From contig NZ_CP114285.2 of the NCBI RefSeq assembly GCF_027111255.2, forward strand, positions 1,736,001-1,800,000: 64,000 nt of DNA, read 5' to 3'. The first letter of the stretch is position 1; each line of letters starts with the position of its first letter. Source of the stretch: Flavobacterium flavigenum (GTDB lineage Bacteria > Bacteroidota > Bacteroidia > Flavobacteriales > Flavobacteriaceae). The notes below the pieces were generated by a model. The model made no database searches, had not been told where the DNA came from, and saw nothing but the letters and a program-made list of their open reading frames with translations. Below are positions 33,757-43,737 of the stretch, piece by piece. A program made the position numbers and the translations under genes.

Positions 33757-35619
33757 GTGAATTACTTATCTGTAGAAAATATATCAAAATCATTTGGTGA
33801 AAGAACACTTTTTGACAACATTTCATTCGGGATTAACAAAGATCAAAAAATTGCTTTTATAGCTAAAAATGGTTCCGGAAAAACAACCATCATGAGCATT
33901 ATTAACGGTCTGGATGAGCCAGATACCGGACAAGTCGTTTTAAGAAAAGGAATCCGAATGGCGTTTCTTTCCCAGGATAATAATCTTCAGGACGAACTGA
34001 CTATCGAAGAAAGCATTTTTGCTTCTGATAATGAAACACTTAAAATAATTGAAGCTTACGAAAAAGCGCTTGAAAACCCGGAAGACGAAGAAGCTTACCA
34101 AAAAGCTTTTGACGGAATGGACCAGCATAATGCCTGGGATTTTGAAACGCAATACAAGCAAATTTTATTCAAATTAAAACTGGAAGATTTCAAACTTAAA
34201 GTAAAAAACCTTTCCGGAGGACAAAAAAAACGTCTTTCACTTGCTATAATTCTAATTAACAGACCGGATTTATTGATTTTGGATGAGCCAACCAACCACT
34301 TAGACCTTGAAATGATTGAGTGGCTTGAAAGTTATTTTGCCAAAGAAAACATCACCCTCTTTATGGTAACGCATGACCGTTTCTTTTTAGAACGCGTATG
34401 CAACGAGATTTTGGAATTAGACAATGGAAAATTATACCAGTATAAAGGAAATTACTCGTACTATTTAGAGAAAAAAGAAGAACGAATTACATCTGAAAAT
34501 GCCAGTGTTGACAAAGCTAAAAACTTATTTGTAAAAGAATTAGAATGGATGCGCCGCCAGCCAAAGGCCAGAACAACCAAATCTAAATCGCGCCAGGATG
34601 ATTTCTACATTATCAAAGAAAAAGCCCAAAGCCGAAGAAAGGAAAATAAAGTCGAACTGGAAATTAATATGGAAAGAATGGGAAGCAAAATTATTGAGCT
34701 TCATAAACTTTCTAAAAAATTTAAAGACAAGGTTATCCTGGACAATTTTAGTTTTGATTTCCAGCGTGGTGAAAGAATTGGGATTATTGGTAAAAACGGA
34801 ACAGGAAAATCAACATTTTTAAACCTGCTGACAGGAACAATTCCACCCGACAGTGGTCGCGTTGTAAAAGGTGACACTATAAAAGTTGGCTATTATACGC
34901 AATCCGGAATCAATCCTAAACCAGGTCAGCGTGTTATTGATATCATTAAAGAATATGGCGAATACATTCCGCTTGCCAAAGGCAGGATGATTTCGGCTTC
35001 ACAATTATTGGAACGTTTTCTTTTTGATGCAAAAAAACAATATGATTATGTTGAAAAATTAAGCGGAGGCGAATTAAAACGTCTCTATTTATGTACTGTT
35101 TTGATTCAGAATCCAAACTTTTTAATCCTGGATGAGCCAACAAATGATTTAGACATTGTAACCCTGAATGTTTTAGAAAGTTTTCTTTTAGATTATCCCG
35201 GATGTCTTCTTGTAGTTTCGCACGACCGCTATTTCATGGACAAAATTGTCGATCATTTATTTGTTTTCAGAGGACAAGGAGAAATAGAAAACTTTCCAGG
35301 GAACTACTCTGATTTCCGTGCTTATGAAGACAGCGCCGATATTGCCCAGAAAGAAGAAAACAAAGCCGAAAAGAAAGACTGGAAACAAAATAATCCGACT
35401 GGAAATTTAAGCTTTAATGAACAAAAAGAGTATCAAAAAATTGAAAGGGAAATAAAAGATTTAGAAATAGAGAAAACCAAAATCGAACAATTATTTTCTG
35501 ACGGAAAAGTTGCTGATGCCGATATTGAAAAAAAAGGAAACGAATTACAAAATATCATTAATAAAATAGAACAGAAAGAGGAACGCTGGTTTGAGCTTTC
35601 TGCTAAAATAGAAGGATAA
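33757..35619 (+). CDS. ABC-F family ATPase (Uup-like)
   Basis: The 620-residue soluble protein has two ABC domains joined by a linker and no membrane segments. The first Walker A is AKNGSGKTT and the second is GKNGTGKST. Signature motifs are LSGGQKKRLSLA and LSGGELKRLYLC, and each Walker B reads LILDEPTN. A C-terminal coiled coil (about 550-618) matches the Uup-type DNA/ribosome-interacting tail. ABC-F proteins act on ribosomes to relieve stalling or confer antibiotic protection, and this one looks housekeeping. Translation starts at a GTG codon. Confidence 0.94.
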   Translation: MNYLSVENISKSFGERTLFDNISFGINKDQKIAFIAKNGSGKTTIMSIINGLDEPDTGQVVLRKGIRMAFLSQDNNLQDELTIEESIFASDNETLKIIEAYEKALENPEDEEAYQKAFDGMDQHNAWDFETQYKQILFKLKLEDFKLKVKNLSGGQKKRLSLAIILINRPDLLILDEPTNHLDLEMIEWLESYFAKENITLFMVTHDRFFLERVCNEILELDNGKLYQYKGNYSYYLEKKEERITSENASVDKAKNLFVKELEWMRRQPKARTTKSKSRQDDFYIIKEKAQSRRKENKVELEINMERMGSKIIELHKLSKKFKDKVILDNFSFDFQRGERIGIIGKNGTGKSTFLNLLTGTIPPDSGRVVKGDTIKVGYYTQSGINPKPGQRVIDIIKEYGEYIPLAKGRMISASQLLERFLFDAKKQYDYVEKLSGGELKRLYLCTVLIQNPNFLILDEPTNDLDIVTLNVLESFLLDYPGCLLVVSHDRYFMDKIVDHLFVFRGQGEIENFPGNYSDFRAYEDSADIAQKEENKAEKKDWKQNNPTGNLSFNEQKEYQKIEREIKDLEIEKTKIEQLFSDGKVADADIEKKGNELQNIINKIEQKEERWFELSAKIEG

Positions 35620-35671
35620 TTCAGGCAACCATCAAAATACAGCATTGTAATATCAACTAAACAAATATAAA

Positions 35672-36142
35672 ATGAAAAAACTTTTATCTACCCTATTAGT
35701 TTTCACACTTTTTTCATGCCTAAGTCCTGAAAACGATTCATATACACCACCTAAAGACTTTACGGCAGAAAATGACAAAGAAATTACCGACTATATTGCA
35801 AAAAATAATTTAACAGCTCAAAAAACCAGTTCAGGCTTGTATTATGTTATCAATGAACCTGGCGAAGGAACGCAACCAACAGCTTCTTCTAATGTTACAG
35901 TAATTTACAAAGGATATTACACTAACGGAACTGTCTTCGATCCGGGAAAACCTGAAGGAGTTTCGTTTGGATTAAAACAAGTAATTCAAGGCTGGACAGA
36001 AGGGATTCCTTATTTTAAAACAGGTGGAAGCGGTATTCTTTTGATCCCATCACATCTTGGATATGGACCTTATGATTACAGAGGGATTCCGGGAGGATCT
36101 GTGCTTATTTTTGATGTTAAATTAATTTCCGTAAATAACTAA
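35672..36142 (+). CDS. FKBP-type peptidyl-prolyl isomerase, lipoprotein
   Basis: The 156-residue protein has a lipobox at Cys16 (FTLFSC). A single FKBP domain follows (about 60-154), with VTVIYKGYYTNGTVFDPGK, IQGWTEGIPYFKTGGSGILL, IPSHLGYGPYDYRGIPGGS and LIFDVKLISV. It would catalyse proline isomerisation in proteins of the periplasm or outer membrane. A perfect 13-bp inverted repeat lies directly after its stop. Confidence 0.92.
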   Translation: MKKLLSTLLVFTLFSCLSPENDSYTPPKDFTAENDKEITDYIAKNNLTAQKTSSGLYYVINEPGEGTQPTASSNVTVIYKGYYTNGTVFDPGKPEGVSFGLKQVIQGWTEGIPYFKTGGSGILLIPSHLGYGPYDYRGIPGGSVLIFDVKLISVNN

Positions 36143-36150
36143 ATTATAAA

Positions 36151-36189
36151 TCAATATTGGCTCTATTATATGAATTGAGCCAATATTGA
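36151..36189. repeat. Perfect 13-bp inverted repeat between FKBP and methyltransferase genes
   Basis: TCAATATTGGCTC (36151-36163) pairs with GAGCCAATATTGA (36177-36189) around a 13-base loop. There is no T-run on the plus strand after the stem, so it is not a standard terminator. It ends 10 bases before the next ATG and could affect translation or mRNA processing. Confidence 0.7.
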
Positions 36190-36199
36190 AAAACTAAAA

Positions 36200-36982
36200 A
36201 TGCTGTTCCAAATAAAATCATATCTCAAGTTTCTTTGGCATTCTAAAAATGAACATGGAGTCCATTCTCCATTCGTTTTTAGTTTACTCACGAAATGTTT
36301 TTATGACAAAAAACCGAAACCGGAATATTCGATTCTTAATAACTATCGGAAATCACTTTTAGAAAACAAAAACTTTATTGATGTAACCGATTTTGGAGCA
36401 GGTTCTAAAGTCTTTAAATCAACCCGAAGACAAATTTCTAAAATTGCACAAACCGCAGGGATTTCACCAAAACGAGCAGAATTGTTGTTTCGAGTTACCA
36501 ATTATTTCAAACCGAAAAATGTTTTAGAAATTGGAACCTCTTTAGGATTAGCGAGTTCATCTATTGCATTGGGAAGTAAAGAATCTTTTTTGCTTAGCCT
36601 CGAAGGTTGTCAAAATACACAATCAGTCGCGGAAAATTTATTTAATAAACAATTTCCAGATTTTAACTTTGAATTTGTGAATTCAGAATTTAGCAAATTC
36701 CTGAAAGATGGCTTAGCAAACAGCTGTGATTGGAATTTAATTTATTTTGATGGAAATCATTCTAAAAAAGCAACTTTAGAATATTTTGACCTTTTACTGC
36801 CAACTATAGATAATGATTCTGTTTGGGTTTTTGATGATATTCATTGGTCTTCTGAAATGGAGGAAGCCTGGGAAACCATAAAAAAACATCCAAAAGTAAA
36901 AGTGACAATAGATACTTTTCAATGGGGATTTGTATTTTTCAGGCACGAGCAGGAAAAAGAGCATTTTATAATCAGGGCATAA
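36200..36982 (+). CDS. Class I SAM-dependent methyltransferase
   Basis: The 260-residue protein has SAM-binding motif I in NVLEIGTSLGLASSSIALGS, an acidic loop SLEGCQNTQSVAE, and NLIYFDGNHSKKATLEYFD with WVFDDIHWSSEMEEAWE. This is the pattern of catechol O-methyltransferase-like enzymes. The N-terminal part (FLWHSKNEHGVHSPFVFSLL) is a recurring feature of this Bacteroidota subfamily. The substrate is unknown. Confidence 0.88.
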   Translation: MLFQIKSYLKFLWHSKNEHGVHSPFVFSLLTKCFYDKKPKPEYSILNNYRKSLLENKNFIDVTDFGAGSKVFKSTRRQISKIAQTAGISPKRAELLFRVTNYFKPKNVLEIGTSLGLASSSIALGSKESFLLSLEGCQNTQSVAENLFNKQFPDFNFEFVNSEFSKFLKDGLANSCDWNLIYFDGNHSKKATLEYFDLLLPTIDNDSVWVFDDIHWSSEMEEAWETIKKHPKVKVTIDTFQWGFVFFRHEQEKEHFIIRA

Positions 36983-36984
36983 AA

Positions 36985-37012
36985 AAATGACAACCATTTC
37001 TGATTGTCATTT
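36985..37012. terminator. Bidirectional intrinsic terminator
   Basis: A 9-bp perfect stem (AAATGACAA with TTGTCATTT) has a 10-base loop and A-rich/T-rich edges. It lies between the convergent methyltransferase (+) and the DUF lipoprotein at 37039 (-). Confidence 0.75.
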
Positions 37013-37038
37013 TCAAAACTAAAATAAACCTAACTAAC

Positions 37039-37695
37039 CTATTTTTTTGCTGCTGCGTTTTCTTCAGATTTTGCGCCCATTCTGTTTACAGTATACATTG
37101 GTGCAAATTTTATTTTTAAGCCGGCAATTTTTCGATTATCTTCAGCTGTCAAACCTTCTTTTTCAACTGTATTTTTACGGCTGTCAAGCGCTTCATACAT
37201 TAATTTAATTTCATCCCAGTCTTCACGTGAGTAACTGTCTTTATTATTTTGTACAGTATTCACAAATTGATCGTAAACACTAAGAATGTTTTGAGCATTT
37301 ACCCATGCAAAACTCATATCATCGCCTATTTTACCTTCACCAAATAATGAATTACGCAATTTTTGTTTCGGAGTTACCTCAGGCGCAAGCTTAGCAGCCA
37401 TTTGATTTTTAAACTCTTCGTATTTAATTTTACTTTCATTGATTTTTTCAGTTTCAGCAGTATTATCCTTAAGATCAGCAAGAGCTGCTTGTGCATTTTC
37501 TGCTCTTCTTTCATATTCAGCTTCAACATCTTTCCAGTCAGCTTTCAAATCCTCTTCTGCTACATTTTTTACTGAATCAACATAGGCTACATAAGAATCA
37601 ATTTTCTTTTTTGCCTGTTCTTGTTTTTCGTCTTTGCATGATGTAAATCCTAATGCAATTAATACAATACCTGATAAAAGTTGTATGTTTTTCAT
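37039..37695 (-). CDS. Coiled-coil lipoprotein of unknown function
   Basis: The 218-residue protein has a lipobox near residue 20 (IALGFTSC). It is followed by a long charged helical region (about 25-110, rich in Glu, Lys and Ala) and a second helical part ending NRMGAKSEENAAAKK. Similar lipoproteins in flavobacteria carry DUF6565-type annotations. I cannot assign a function. It is likely anchored in the outer or inner membrane facing the periplasm. Confidence 0.8.
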   Translation of the reverse strand: MKNIQLLSGIVLIALGFTSCKDEKQEQAKKKIDSYVAYVDSVKNVAEEDLKADWKDVEAEYERRAENAQAALADLKDNTAETEKINESKIKYEEFKNQMAAKLAPEVTPKQKLRNSLFGEGKIGDDMSFAWVNAQNILSVYDQFVNTVQNNKDSYSREDWDEIKLMYEALDSRKNTVEKEGLTAEDNRKIAGLKIKFAPMYTVNRMGAKSEENAAAKK

Positions 37696-37972
37696 AATTT
37701 GATTATTTAATTATTAGATATCCAAATTTACTTCACATAAAATCAAAATAAATTACATTATTATCATGTTTTTAAAATTAAATATCTTTTAAAAATATAA
37801 AACATTACAAATAATGATAATTATATAAAATTTATTAAAAAATCTGTAATGATATTAAACCTAATAATTAGATTATTAATAAAGATGTTTTGTAACAAAA
37901 TGTGATTCTAAACTACTTATACTTTTTATTAAAAAGTGTTTTGTACTTTTAAATCCAAAATTGTAAAACGAA

Positions 37973-38659
37973 ATGGCAAATCCATTAATTAAAATAACTG
38001 ACATCAAGCGAAATTTTGTACTTGGGAATGAAATTGTATATGTCTTAAAAGGCGTTAATTTAGAAATTAATAAAGGTGAATATGTCGCTTTAATGGGGCC
38101 ATCAGGTTCAGGCAAATCTACTTTAATGAACTTACTGGGTTGCTTAGACACACCAACTTCAGGACGCTATATTTTGAATGGAAAAGACGTTAGCCAGATG
38201 CGTGATGATGAATTGGCCGGAATTAGAAACAAAGAAATCGGATTCGTTTTCCAGACTTTTAACCTTCTCCCAAGAACTACTGCACTAGACAATGTTGCTT
38301 TGCCAATGATTTATGCCGGACATCCTAAATCAGAACGGGTTGTTCGTGCGACTGAAGTTTTGAAACAAGTAAATCTTGCAGACAGAATGGACCATCAGCC
38401 CAATCAGCTTTCAGGAGGACAGCGCCAGCGTGTTGCTATTGCCCGCGCATTAGTAAACAAACCCTCTATCATTCTGGCAGATGAGCCAACAGGAAACTTA
38501 GATAGTAAAACTTCTGTAGAAATCATGAAGCTTTTTGGCGATATTCATGCTCAGGGAAACACCGTAATTCTGGTAACACACGAAGAAGATATCGCAGCTT
38601 ATGCGCATCGTGTAATTCGTTTACGTGATGGATTAATCGAAAGCGATACATCAAAATAA
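37973..38659 (+). CDS. ABC transporter ATP-binding protein (LolD/MacB/FtsE-like)
   Basis: The 228-residue single ABC domain has Walker [11 protein letters not shown]-loop [10 protein letters not shown], signature [15 protein letters not shown], Walker [14 protein letters not shown] and the H-loop VILVTHEED. The spacing and the phrase [16 protein letters not shown] place it in the LolD/MacB type VII group. These work with FtsX-like permeases in lipoprotein release or efflux. No permease gene is adjacent, so the partner lies elsewhere. Confidence 0.92.
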   Translation: MANPLIKITDIKRNFVLGNEIVYVLKGVNLEINKGEYVALMGPSGSGKSTLMNLLGCLDTPTSGRYILNGKDVSQMRDDELAGIRNKEIGFVFQTFNLLPRTTALDNVALPMIYAGHPKSERVVRATEVLKQVNLADRMDHQPNQLSGGQRQRVAIARALVNKPSIILADEPTGNLDSKTSVEIMKLFGDIHAQGNTVILVTHEEDIAAYAHRVIRLRDGLIESDTSK

Positions 38660-38725
38660 TTATAGATTTCTGATTTAGACTATCTTCAAAAAAATTTAGT
38701 ATCACATAGTCTTAGCTTCTAAAAA

Positions 38726-39295
38726 ATGAAAATATATACCAAAACAGGCGATAAAGGTACAACTGCCCTCTTTGGAGGAACCCGTGTCCCAAAAGACCAT
38801 ATAAGAATTGAAAGTTATGGAACCGTTGATGAACTCAACTCCTATATAGGATTAATTCGTGACCAGGAAATTGATTCTGATTATAAGTCAATTTTAATAG
38901 AAATTCAGGATAGGCTTTTTACTATCGGTGCCATTTTGGCAACCCCTGAGGAAAAAGAAGTTTTAAAAAACGGCAAACTCAGATTAGAAAACCTTGGCAT
39001 AATTGATTCTGATATTGAATTACTGGAAAATGAAATAGATAAAATGGAGGAAAGCCTCAAACCAATGACTCATTTTATTTTACCAGGCGGTCACACAACC
39101 GTGTCACATTGTCATATTGCGCGTTGTATTTGCCGCCGTGCAGAACGCTTAGCAGTACATTTAAGCCATAATGAACATGTACCGGAAATCACAATTAGCT
39201 ACTTAAACCGACTTTCTGACTACCTTTTTGTATTGGCACGGAAGTTGTCGTCTGACCTTAAAGCGGAGGAAGTGAAATGGATTCCGAGAAAATAA
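38726..39295 (+). CDS. PduO-type cob(I)alamin adenosyltransferase
   Basis: The 189-residue protein has the PduO-type signature MKIYTKTGDKGTTALFGGTR, ESYGTVDELNSYIG, HFILPGGHTT, and the Arg-rich helix CRRAERLAVHLS with YLNRLSDYLFVLAR. It transfers the adenosyl group of ATP to cob(I)alamin to make coenzyme B12. The window also encodes MeaB, the chaperone GTPase of adenosylcobalamin-dependent methylmalonyl-CoA mutase, so a B12-dependent mutase pathway is likely in this organism. Confidence 0.95.
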   Translation: MKIYTKTGDKGTTALFGGTRVPKDHIRIESYGTVDELNSYIGLIRDQEIDSDYKSILIEIQDRLFTIGAILATPEEKEVLKNGKLRLENLGIIDSDIELLENEIDKMEESLKPMTHFILPGGHTTVSHCHIARCICRRAERLAVHLSHNEHVPEITISYLNRLSDYLFVLARKLSSDLKAEEVKWIPRK

Positions 39296-39302
39296 TTTTC
39301 TT

Positions 39303-39382
39303 TAAATTCCAATTTTTGAAATCCCAAATTCCAACTATCAGAGCTGTTGTTTTGGGTTTTGGAATTTAATTTTTGGAATTTA
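39303..39382. repeat. Long imperfect inverted repeat (AAATTCCAA family)
   Basis: TAAATTCCAATTTTTGAA... (39303-39334) is approximately the reverse complement of 39350-39382 (TTTTGGGTTTTGGAATTTAA, then TTTTTGGAATTTA). The central part contains the loop ACTATCAGAGCTGTTG. It lies after the cobalamin adenosyltransferase gene and before the promoter at 39427. It may act as a terminator-like hairpin and may be a dispersed element. Confidence 0.6.
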
Positions 39383-39426
39383 CCATAAAACGTTCTTAAA
39401 TTTTATTAAAATAAATCATTTTTTAC

Positions 39427-39456
39427 TTGTCTTTTTCAGTAAAAAATTTATTTTTG
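39427..39456 (+). promoter_or_regulatory. Promoter of the DUF2795 gene (TTG-N19-TATTTTTG)
   Basis: TTG at 39427-39429 and TATTTTTG at 39449-39456 are separated by 19 bases, a textbook Bacteroidota sigma-A promoter. The ATG at 39478 follows with a leader of about 15 bases. The TTG also reads as an in-frame start codon of a longer ORF, which this promoter makes impossible. Confidence 0.75.
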
Positions 39457-39477
39457 CACAAACTAAATCGACAACAG

Positions 39478-39699
39478 ATGTATTGGACATTAGAATTAGC
39501 ATCGTATTTAAGTGATGCGCCGTGGCCTGCTAACAAAGACGAACTTATTGACTACGCTATCAGAGCAGGAGCTCCTTTAGAAGTAGTGGAAAACCTACAG
39601 TCGATTGAAGACGAGGGAGAGATATATGAATCAATGGAAGAAATTTGGCCTGATTATCCAACAGACGAAGATTATCTTTGGAATGAGGATGAATATTAA
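39478..39699 (+). CDS. DUF2795 domain small acidic protein (73 aa)
   Basis: The 73-residue protein starts MYWTLELASYLSDAPWPANK and contains ELIDYAIRAGAPLEVVENL, followed by a strongly acidic tail (WPDYPTDEDYLWNEDEY). The central part is the DUF2795 fold, a small winged-helix-like domain, of unknown function. I start it at 39478 because the longer frame begins inside the promoter. It is followed by a strong terminator and then secA, so it is expressed alone. Confidence 0.88.
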   Translation: MYWTLELASYLSDAPWPANKDELIDYAIRAGAPLEVVENLQSIEDEGEIYESMEEIWPDYPTDEDYLWNEDEY

Positions 39700-39705
39700 A
39701 AAATA

Positions 39706-39748
39706 AACCAAATGAAAAAGTCTCATCACAGAGGCTTTTTTTTTGGTT
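39706..39748 (+). terminator. Intrinsic terminator between the DUF2795 gene and secA
   Basis: AAAAAGTCTC (39715-39724) pairs with GAGGCTTTTT (39731-39740), with one wobble and a 6-base loop. The stem extends outward through AACC/GGTT, and nine T residues form the tract. Confidence 0.8.
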
Positions 39749-39790
39749 CAAATACACATTATTTTACATAAAATAGAAATACAATAAATC

Positions 39791-42700
39791 ATGAGTTTTA
39801 TAAACAGTATTATTAAAGTCTTTGTAGGTGATAAATCACAGAAAGATGTTAAAGCTTTACAACCTTACTTAAATAAAATTAAAGCATTCGAAGCCCCTTT
39901 AATGAGTCTGTCAAACGACGAATTAAGAGGCAGGACCGTTTACTTTAAAGACAAAATAAAAGAAGCGAGATCTGAAAAAGATGCTAAAATTGCTTCGCTT
40001 AAAGCGGAAGTAGAAAAGATTGAAGACATCGATAAAAGAGAAGACCTATATGATGCAATAGATGCTCTTGAAAAAGAAGCTTATGAAATTTCAGAAAAAA
40101 CGTTATTGGAATTACTTCCTGAAGCATTTTCTGTTGTAAAAGAAACGGCTCGTCGTTTCAAAGAGAATTCACACATTGAAGTTACTGCAACTGCAAAAGA
40201 TCGCGAATTCTCTGCTGCAAAACCATACATTACTATAGAAGGTGATAAAGCAATCTGGGCTAACAAATGGAATGCTGCAGGGAAAGATATCACCTGGGAC
40301 ATGATTCACTATGATGTGCAGCTGATTGGCGGTATGGTCTTGCATGAAGGTAAAGTTGCCGAGATGCAGACGGGAGAAGGTAAAACTTTGGTGGCTACTC
40401 TTCCACTTTACTTAAACGCTTTGACTGGAAACGGAGTTCACTTAGTAACAGTAAACGACTACTTAGCAAAACGTGACAGCACATGGAAAGCGCCTCTATT
40501 CGAATTCCACGGTTTATCTGTTGATTGTATCGATAACCACCAGCCAAGTACTGAAGCCAGAAAAAAAGCGTATGATGCTGATATCACTTACGGAACCAAC
40601 AACGAGTTTGGTTTCGATTACTTAAGAGATAATATGGCGCACTCACCAAGTGATTTAGTGCAGAGAAAACACAATTTTGCTATTGTCGACGAGGTTGACT
40701 CGGTATTAATTGATGACGCCAGAACCCCACTTATCATTTCCGGACCAGTTCCTCAGGGAGATCGCCACGAATTCAATGAATTGAAACCAAAGATCGAAAA
40801 CTTAGTTGCACAACAGCGTCAGTTAGCGAATGGTTTCTTAGCTGAAGCTAAAAAATTAATCAAAGAAGGTAATACTAAAGAAGGTGGTTTCTTATTATTA
40901 AGAGCTTACAGAAGTTTACCTAAAAATAAAGCATTAATTAAATTTTTAAGTGAAGAAGGAATCAAACAATTGCTTCAAAAAACTGAAAATCAATATATGC
41001 AGGACAACAATCGTGAAATGCACAAAGTGGATGAAGCTTTGTATTTTGTGATTGAAGAGAAAAACAATCAGGTAGAATTAACTGATAATGGTATCAAATA
41101 TTTATCAGGAGATACTGATGCGGATTTCTTCGTTTTACCGGATATTGGAACTGAAATTGCTGCTATTGAAAAACAAAAACTGGATAAAGATGCTGAAGCA
41201 GAAGCAAGAGAGAAATTATTTCAGGATTTTGGTGTAAAAAGCGAGCGTATCCACACTCTGACACAGCTTTTAAAAGCTTATGCTTTATTTGAAAAAGATG
41301 TAGAATACGTTATCATGGACAACAAAATTATGATTGTTGATGAGCAAACTGGCCGTATCATGGACGGACGCCGATATTCAGATGGTCTTCATCAGGCGAT
41401 TGAAGCAAAAGAAAACGTAAAAATCGAAGCTGCAACTCAAACTTTTGCAACCGTTACATTACAGAATTATTTTAGAATGTACAGCAAATTGGCCGGTATG
41501 ACAGGTACCGCTGTTACCGAAGCGGGTGAGTTATGGCAAATCTATAAATTAGATGTTGTTGAAATTCCAACCAACCGTCCAATTGCAAGACATGACAAGG
41601 AAGACTTCATCTACAAAACAACACGTGAAAAATTCAACGCTGTAATCGAAGACGTTACCGAATTATCAAAAGCAGGAAGACCAGTATTGATTGGAACAAC
41701 TTCTGTAGAGATTTCAGAATTATTAAGCCGTATGCTTAAAATGAGAGGAATCACGCACAACGTATTGAACGCTAAAATGCACAAGCAGGAAGCACAAATC
41801 GTTGAAGAGGCTGGTAAGGCCGGAGTTGTAACTATCGCAACCAATATGGCAGGTCGTGGTACCGATATTAAATTATCTGCGGAAGTAAAAGCAGCAGGAG
41901 GTTTAGCAATCGTTGGTACTGAGCGTCACGATTCCCGTCGTGTAGACAGACAGTTACGTGGTCGTTCTGGTCGTCAGGGAGACCCGGGAAGTTCTCAATT
42001 CTACGTTTCTCTTGAAGATAACTTAATGCGTTTATTTGGTTCTGAAAGAGTTGCAAAAGTAATGGACAGAATGGGTCTGAAAGAAGGAGAAGTAATTCAG
42101 CATTCTATGATGACAAAATCTATCGAACGTGCTCAGAAAAAAGTAGAAGAAAATAACTTTGGTGTTCGTAAACGTTTATTAGAATATGATGACGTAATGA
42201 ATTCCCAGCGTGAAGTTGTTTACAAACGTCGTCGCCACGCATTGTTTGGAGAGCGTTTGAAACTGGATATAGCCAACATGCTTTATGATACCTGCGAACT
42301 AATTGTAGACCAAAACAAAGTAAATAACGATTTCAAAAATTTTGAATTTGATTTAATTCGTTTCTTCGGAATCACGTCTCCGATTGCTGAAACTGATTTC
42401 TCTAAATTATCTGAAATCGAAATCACCGGAAAAGTGTATAAAGAAGCTTTGGCTTTCTATACAGAAAAAACCGAAAGAAGTGCCAGAGAAGCTTTCCCTA
42501 TTATCAAAGGCGTTTTTGAAGAACCAAACAATCATTTTGAAAGAATTGTAGTTCCATTTACAGACGGAATCAAAACTTTAAACGTTGTTACAGATCTGAA
42601 AAAAGCTTATGAAAGCGAAGGTGCTCAGTTGATTGCTGATTTCGAGAAAAACATCACACTTTCTATTGTGGATGAAGCCTGGAAAAAACACTTACGCAAA

Positions 42701-43132
42701 ATGGACGAATTGAAACAGTCTGTTCAGTTGGCTGTTCACGAACAAAAAGATCCATTGCTAATTTATAAATTAGAAGCTTTCAACTTGTTTAGAGGAATGC
42801 TGGATAACGTAAACAAAGAGGTAATTTCATTCTTATTCAAAGGTGATTTACCAGCTCAAAACGTCCCTGAAATTCACGAAGCAAGAGAAGTTCGTCAAAA
42901 AGAAAACTTACAGTTAAGTAAAGACGAAATTCCAAACAGCGAAAGCATGAACCGTGAAGCAGGAGAAACGCAACAACGTCAGGTTACAGAAACTATCGTT
43001 AGGGATATGCCAAAAATCAACCGAAATGACACTGTAACAGTTCAGGAAGTTGCTACTGGAAAAACGGAAACAATGAAATTTAAAAAAGCTGAAACCCTAA
43101 TTGCTAATGGCACTTGGGTTCTTGTTAAATAA
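39791..43132 (+). CDS. secA: Preprotein translocase ATPase SecA
   Basis: The 1113-residue ATPase drives protein export through SecYEG. Walker A is [20 protein letters not shown]. The DEAD-type box reads [18 protein letters not shown], and later motifs include [12 protein letters not shown] and [16 protein letters not shown]. It is longer than E. coli SecA (901 residues) because of a large charged insertion (about 340-420), common in this phylum. The C-terminal zinc motif CxCxS is absent, and the tail reads [20 protein letters not shown] terminator follows at 43158. Confidence 0.97.
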   Translation: MSFINSIIKVFVGDKSQKDVKALQPYLNKIKAFEAPLMSLSNDELRGRTVYFKDKIKEARSEKDAKIASLKAEVEKIEDIDKREDLYDAIDALEKEAYEISEKTLLELLPEAFSVVKETARRFKENSHIEVTATAKDREFSAAKPYITIEGDKAIWANKWNAAGKDITWDMIHYDVQLIGGMVLHEGKVAEMQTGEGKTLVATLPLYLNALTGNGVHLVTVNDYLAKRDSTWKAPLFEFHGLSVDCIDNHQPSTEARKKAYDADITYGTNNEFGFDYLRDNMAHSPSDLVQRKHNFAIVDEVDSVLIDDARTPLIISGPVPQGDRHEFNELKPKIENLVAQQRQLANGFLAEAKKLIKEGNTKEGGFLLLRAYRSLPKNKALIKFLSEEGIKQLLQKTENQYMQDNNREMHKVDEALYFVIEEKNNQVELTDNGIKYLSGDTDADFFVLPDIGTEIAAIEKQKLDKDAEAEAREKLFQDFGVKSERIHTLTQLLKAYALFEKDVEYVIMDNKIMIVDEQTGRIMDGRRYSDGLHQAIEAKENVKIEAATQTFATVTLQNYFRMYSKLAGMTGTAVTEAGELWQIYKLDVVEIPTNRPIARHDKEDFIYKTTREKFNAVIEDVTELSKAGRPVLIGTTSVEISELLSRMLKMRGITHNVLNAKMHKQEAQIVEEAGKAGVVTIATNMAGRGTDIKLSAEVKAAGGLAIVGTERHDSRRVDRQLRGRSGRQGDPGSSQFYVSLEDNLMRLFGSERVAKVMDRMGLKEGEVIQHSMMTKSIERAQKKVEENNFGVRKRLLEYDDVMNSQREVVYKRRRHALFGERLKLDIANMLYDTCELIVDQNKVNNDFKNFEFDLIRFFGITSPIAETDFSKLSEIEITGKVYKEALAFYTEKTERSAREAFPIIKGVFEEPNNHFERIVVPFTDGIKTLNVVTDLKKAYESEGAQLIADFEKNITLSIVDEAWKKHLRKMDELKQSVQLAVHEQKDPLLIYKLEAFNLFRGMLDNVNKEVISFLFKGDLPAQNVPEIHEAREVRQKENLQLSKDEIPNSESMNREAGETQQRQVTETIVRDMPKINRNDTVTVQEVATGKTETMKFKKAETLIANGTWVLVK

Positions 43133-43157
43133 CAATTTCTAAAGTAATACATTTTAG

Positions 43158-43190
43158 ATCCCCCAATTACAAAAGTAGTTGGGGATTTTT
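43158..43190 (+). terminator. Intrinsic terminator of secA
   Basis: CCCCAATTAC (43161-43170) pairs with GTAGTTGGGG (43175-43184) through ten pairs with one wobble and an AAAA loop, then a T-run follows. Confidence 0.88.
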
Positions 43191-43235
43191 TATGCAAAAA
43201 AAATAATATTTGTTCTTTCTAAAACGAATAAAATG

Positions 43236-43243
43236 TATTTTTG
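43236..43243 (+). promoter_or_regulatory. -7 box (TATTTTTG) before the metal-uptake group
   Basis: TATTTTTG matches the consensus. The nearest TTG (43210-43212) is 23 bases upstream, longer than usual, so the -33 is weak. It would drive the CNGRC protein and perhaps the TonB-dependent receptor behind it. Confidence 0.45.
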
Positions 43244-43266
43244 CAAACGAAACAAAGAAACAACTT

Positions 43267-43644
43267 TTGAAAAAGTTATTGATCATATTTCTTTCCTGCA
43301 TGCTATTAGTTCCTTCTTTTGGCAGTTTCTTTGTTTACACCTCATTCAAATTAAATCAGGAAGAAATTGCAAAAACGATCTGCGTACAGCGAAAAATGGT
43401 ATTTAATAGCTGTAACGGTCGTTGCGAACTTCAAAAAAGTCTGAAGAAATATGCCGACAATGAAAAAAAGATGCAAAACAACCTCAAAGAAAAAGTTGAA
43501 GTTGTTTACATTCAAAATTCACCAACAGCTAATTTCAAATTAATTACACCTATCGAATCAGCAGCAGAACTTTTTGCTTCTTTTGATTCAAAACCAGTTT
43601 CGGTTTCCAATAGCACTTTTCATCCTCCATCCTTTTTTATATAA
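43267..43644 (+). CDS. Small membrane-anchored protein with C-x10-CNGRC motif
   Basis: From a TTG start the protein has 125 residues. It has an N-terminal hydrophobic segment (KKLLIIFLSCMLLVPSF), then the cysteine motif ICVQRKMVFNSCNGRCELQK and a lysine-rich helix. A longer frame would begin with a TTG lying within the promoter region, so I reject it. Small proteins with this Cys-N-G-(K/R)-Cys pattern recur in Bacteroidota near metal and TonB genes, and the three Cys could bind a metal. The function is not established. It lies 93 bases upstream of the receptor gene. Confidence 0.6.
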   Translation: MKKLLIIFLSCMLLVPSFGSFFVYTSFKLNQEEIAKTICVQRKMVFNSCNGRCELQKSLKKYADNEKKMQNNLKEKVEVVYIQNSPTANFKLITPIESAAELFASFDSKPVSVSNSTFHPPSFFI

Positions 43645-43737
43645 ATTTTAGTACCCTTTTCAATTCAAAACTGAAAAGATTTTTCTTGTCGTCATGTCAG
43701 GAAAACACATGTTGCTTTTAAAATTTATATAATTAAA

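Noticed and set aside
39791..43132. SecA missing its zinc tail as an anomaly
   Set aside because: The C-terminal CxCxS motif is often absent in SecA from this phylum and the rest of the protein is intact.
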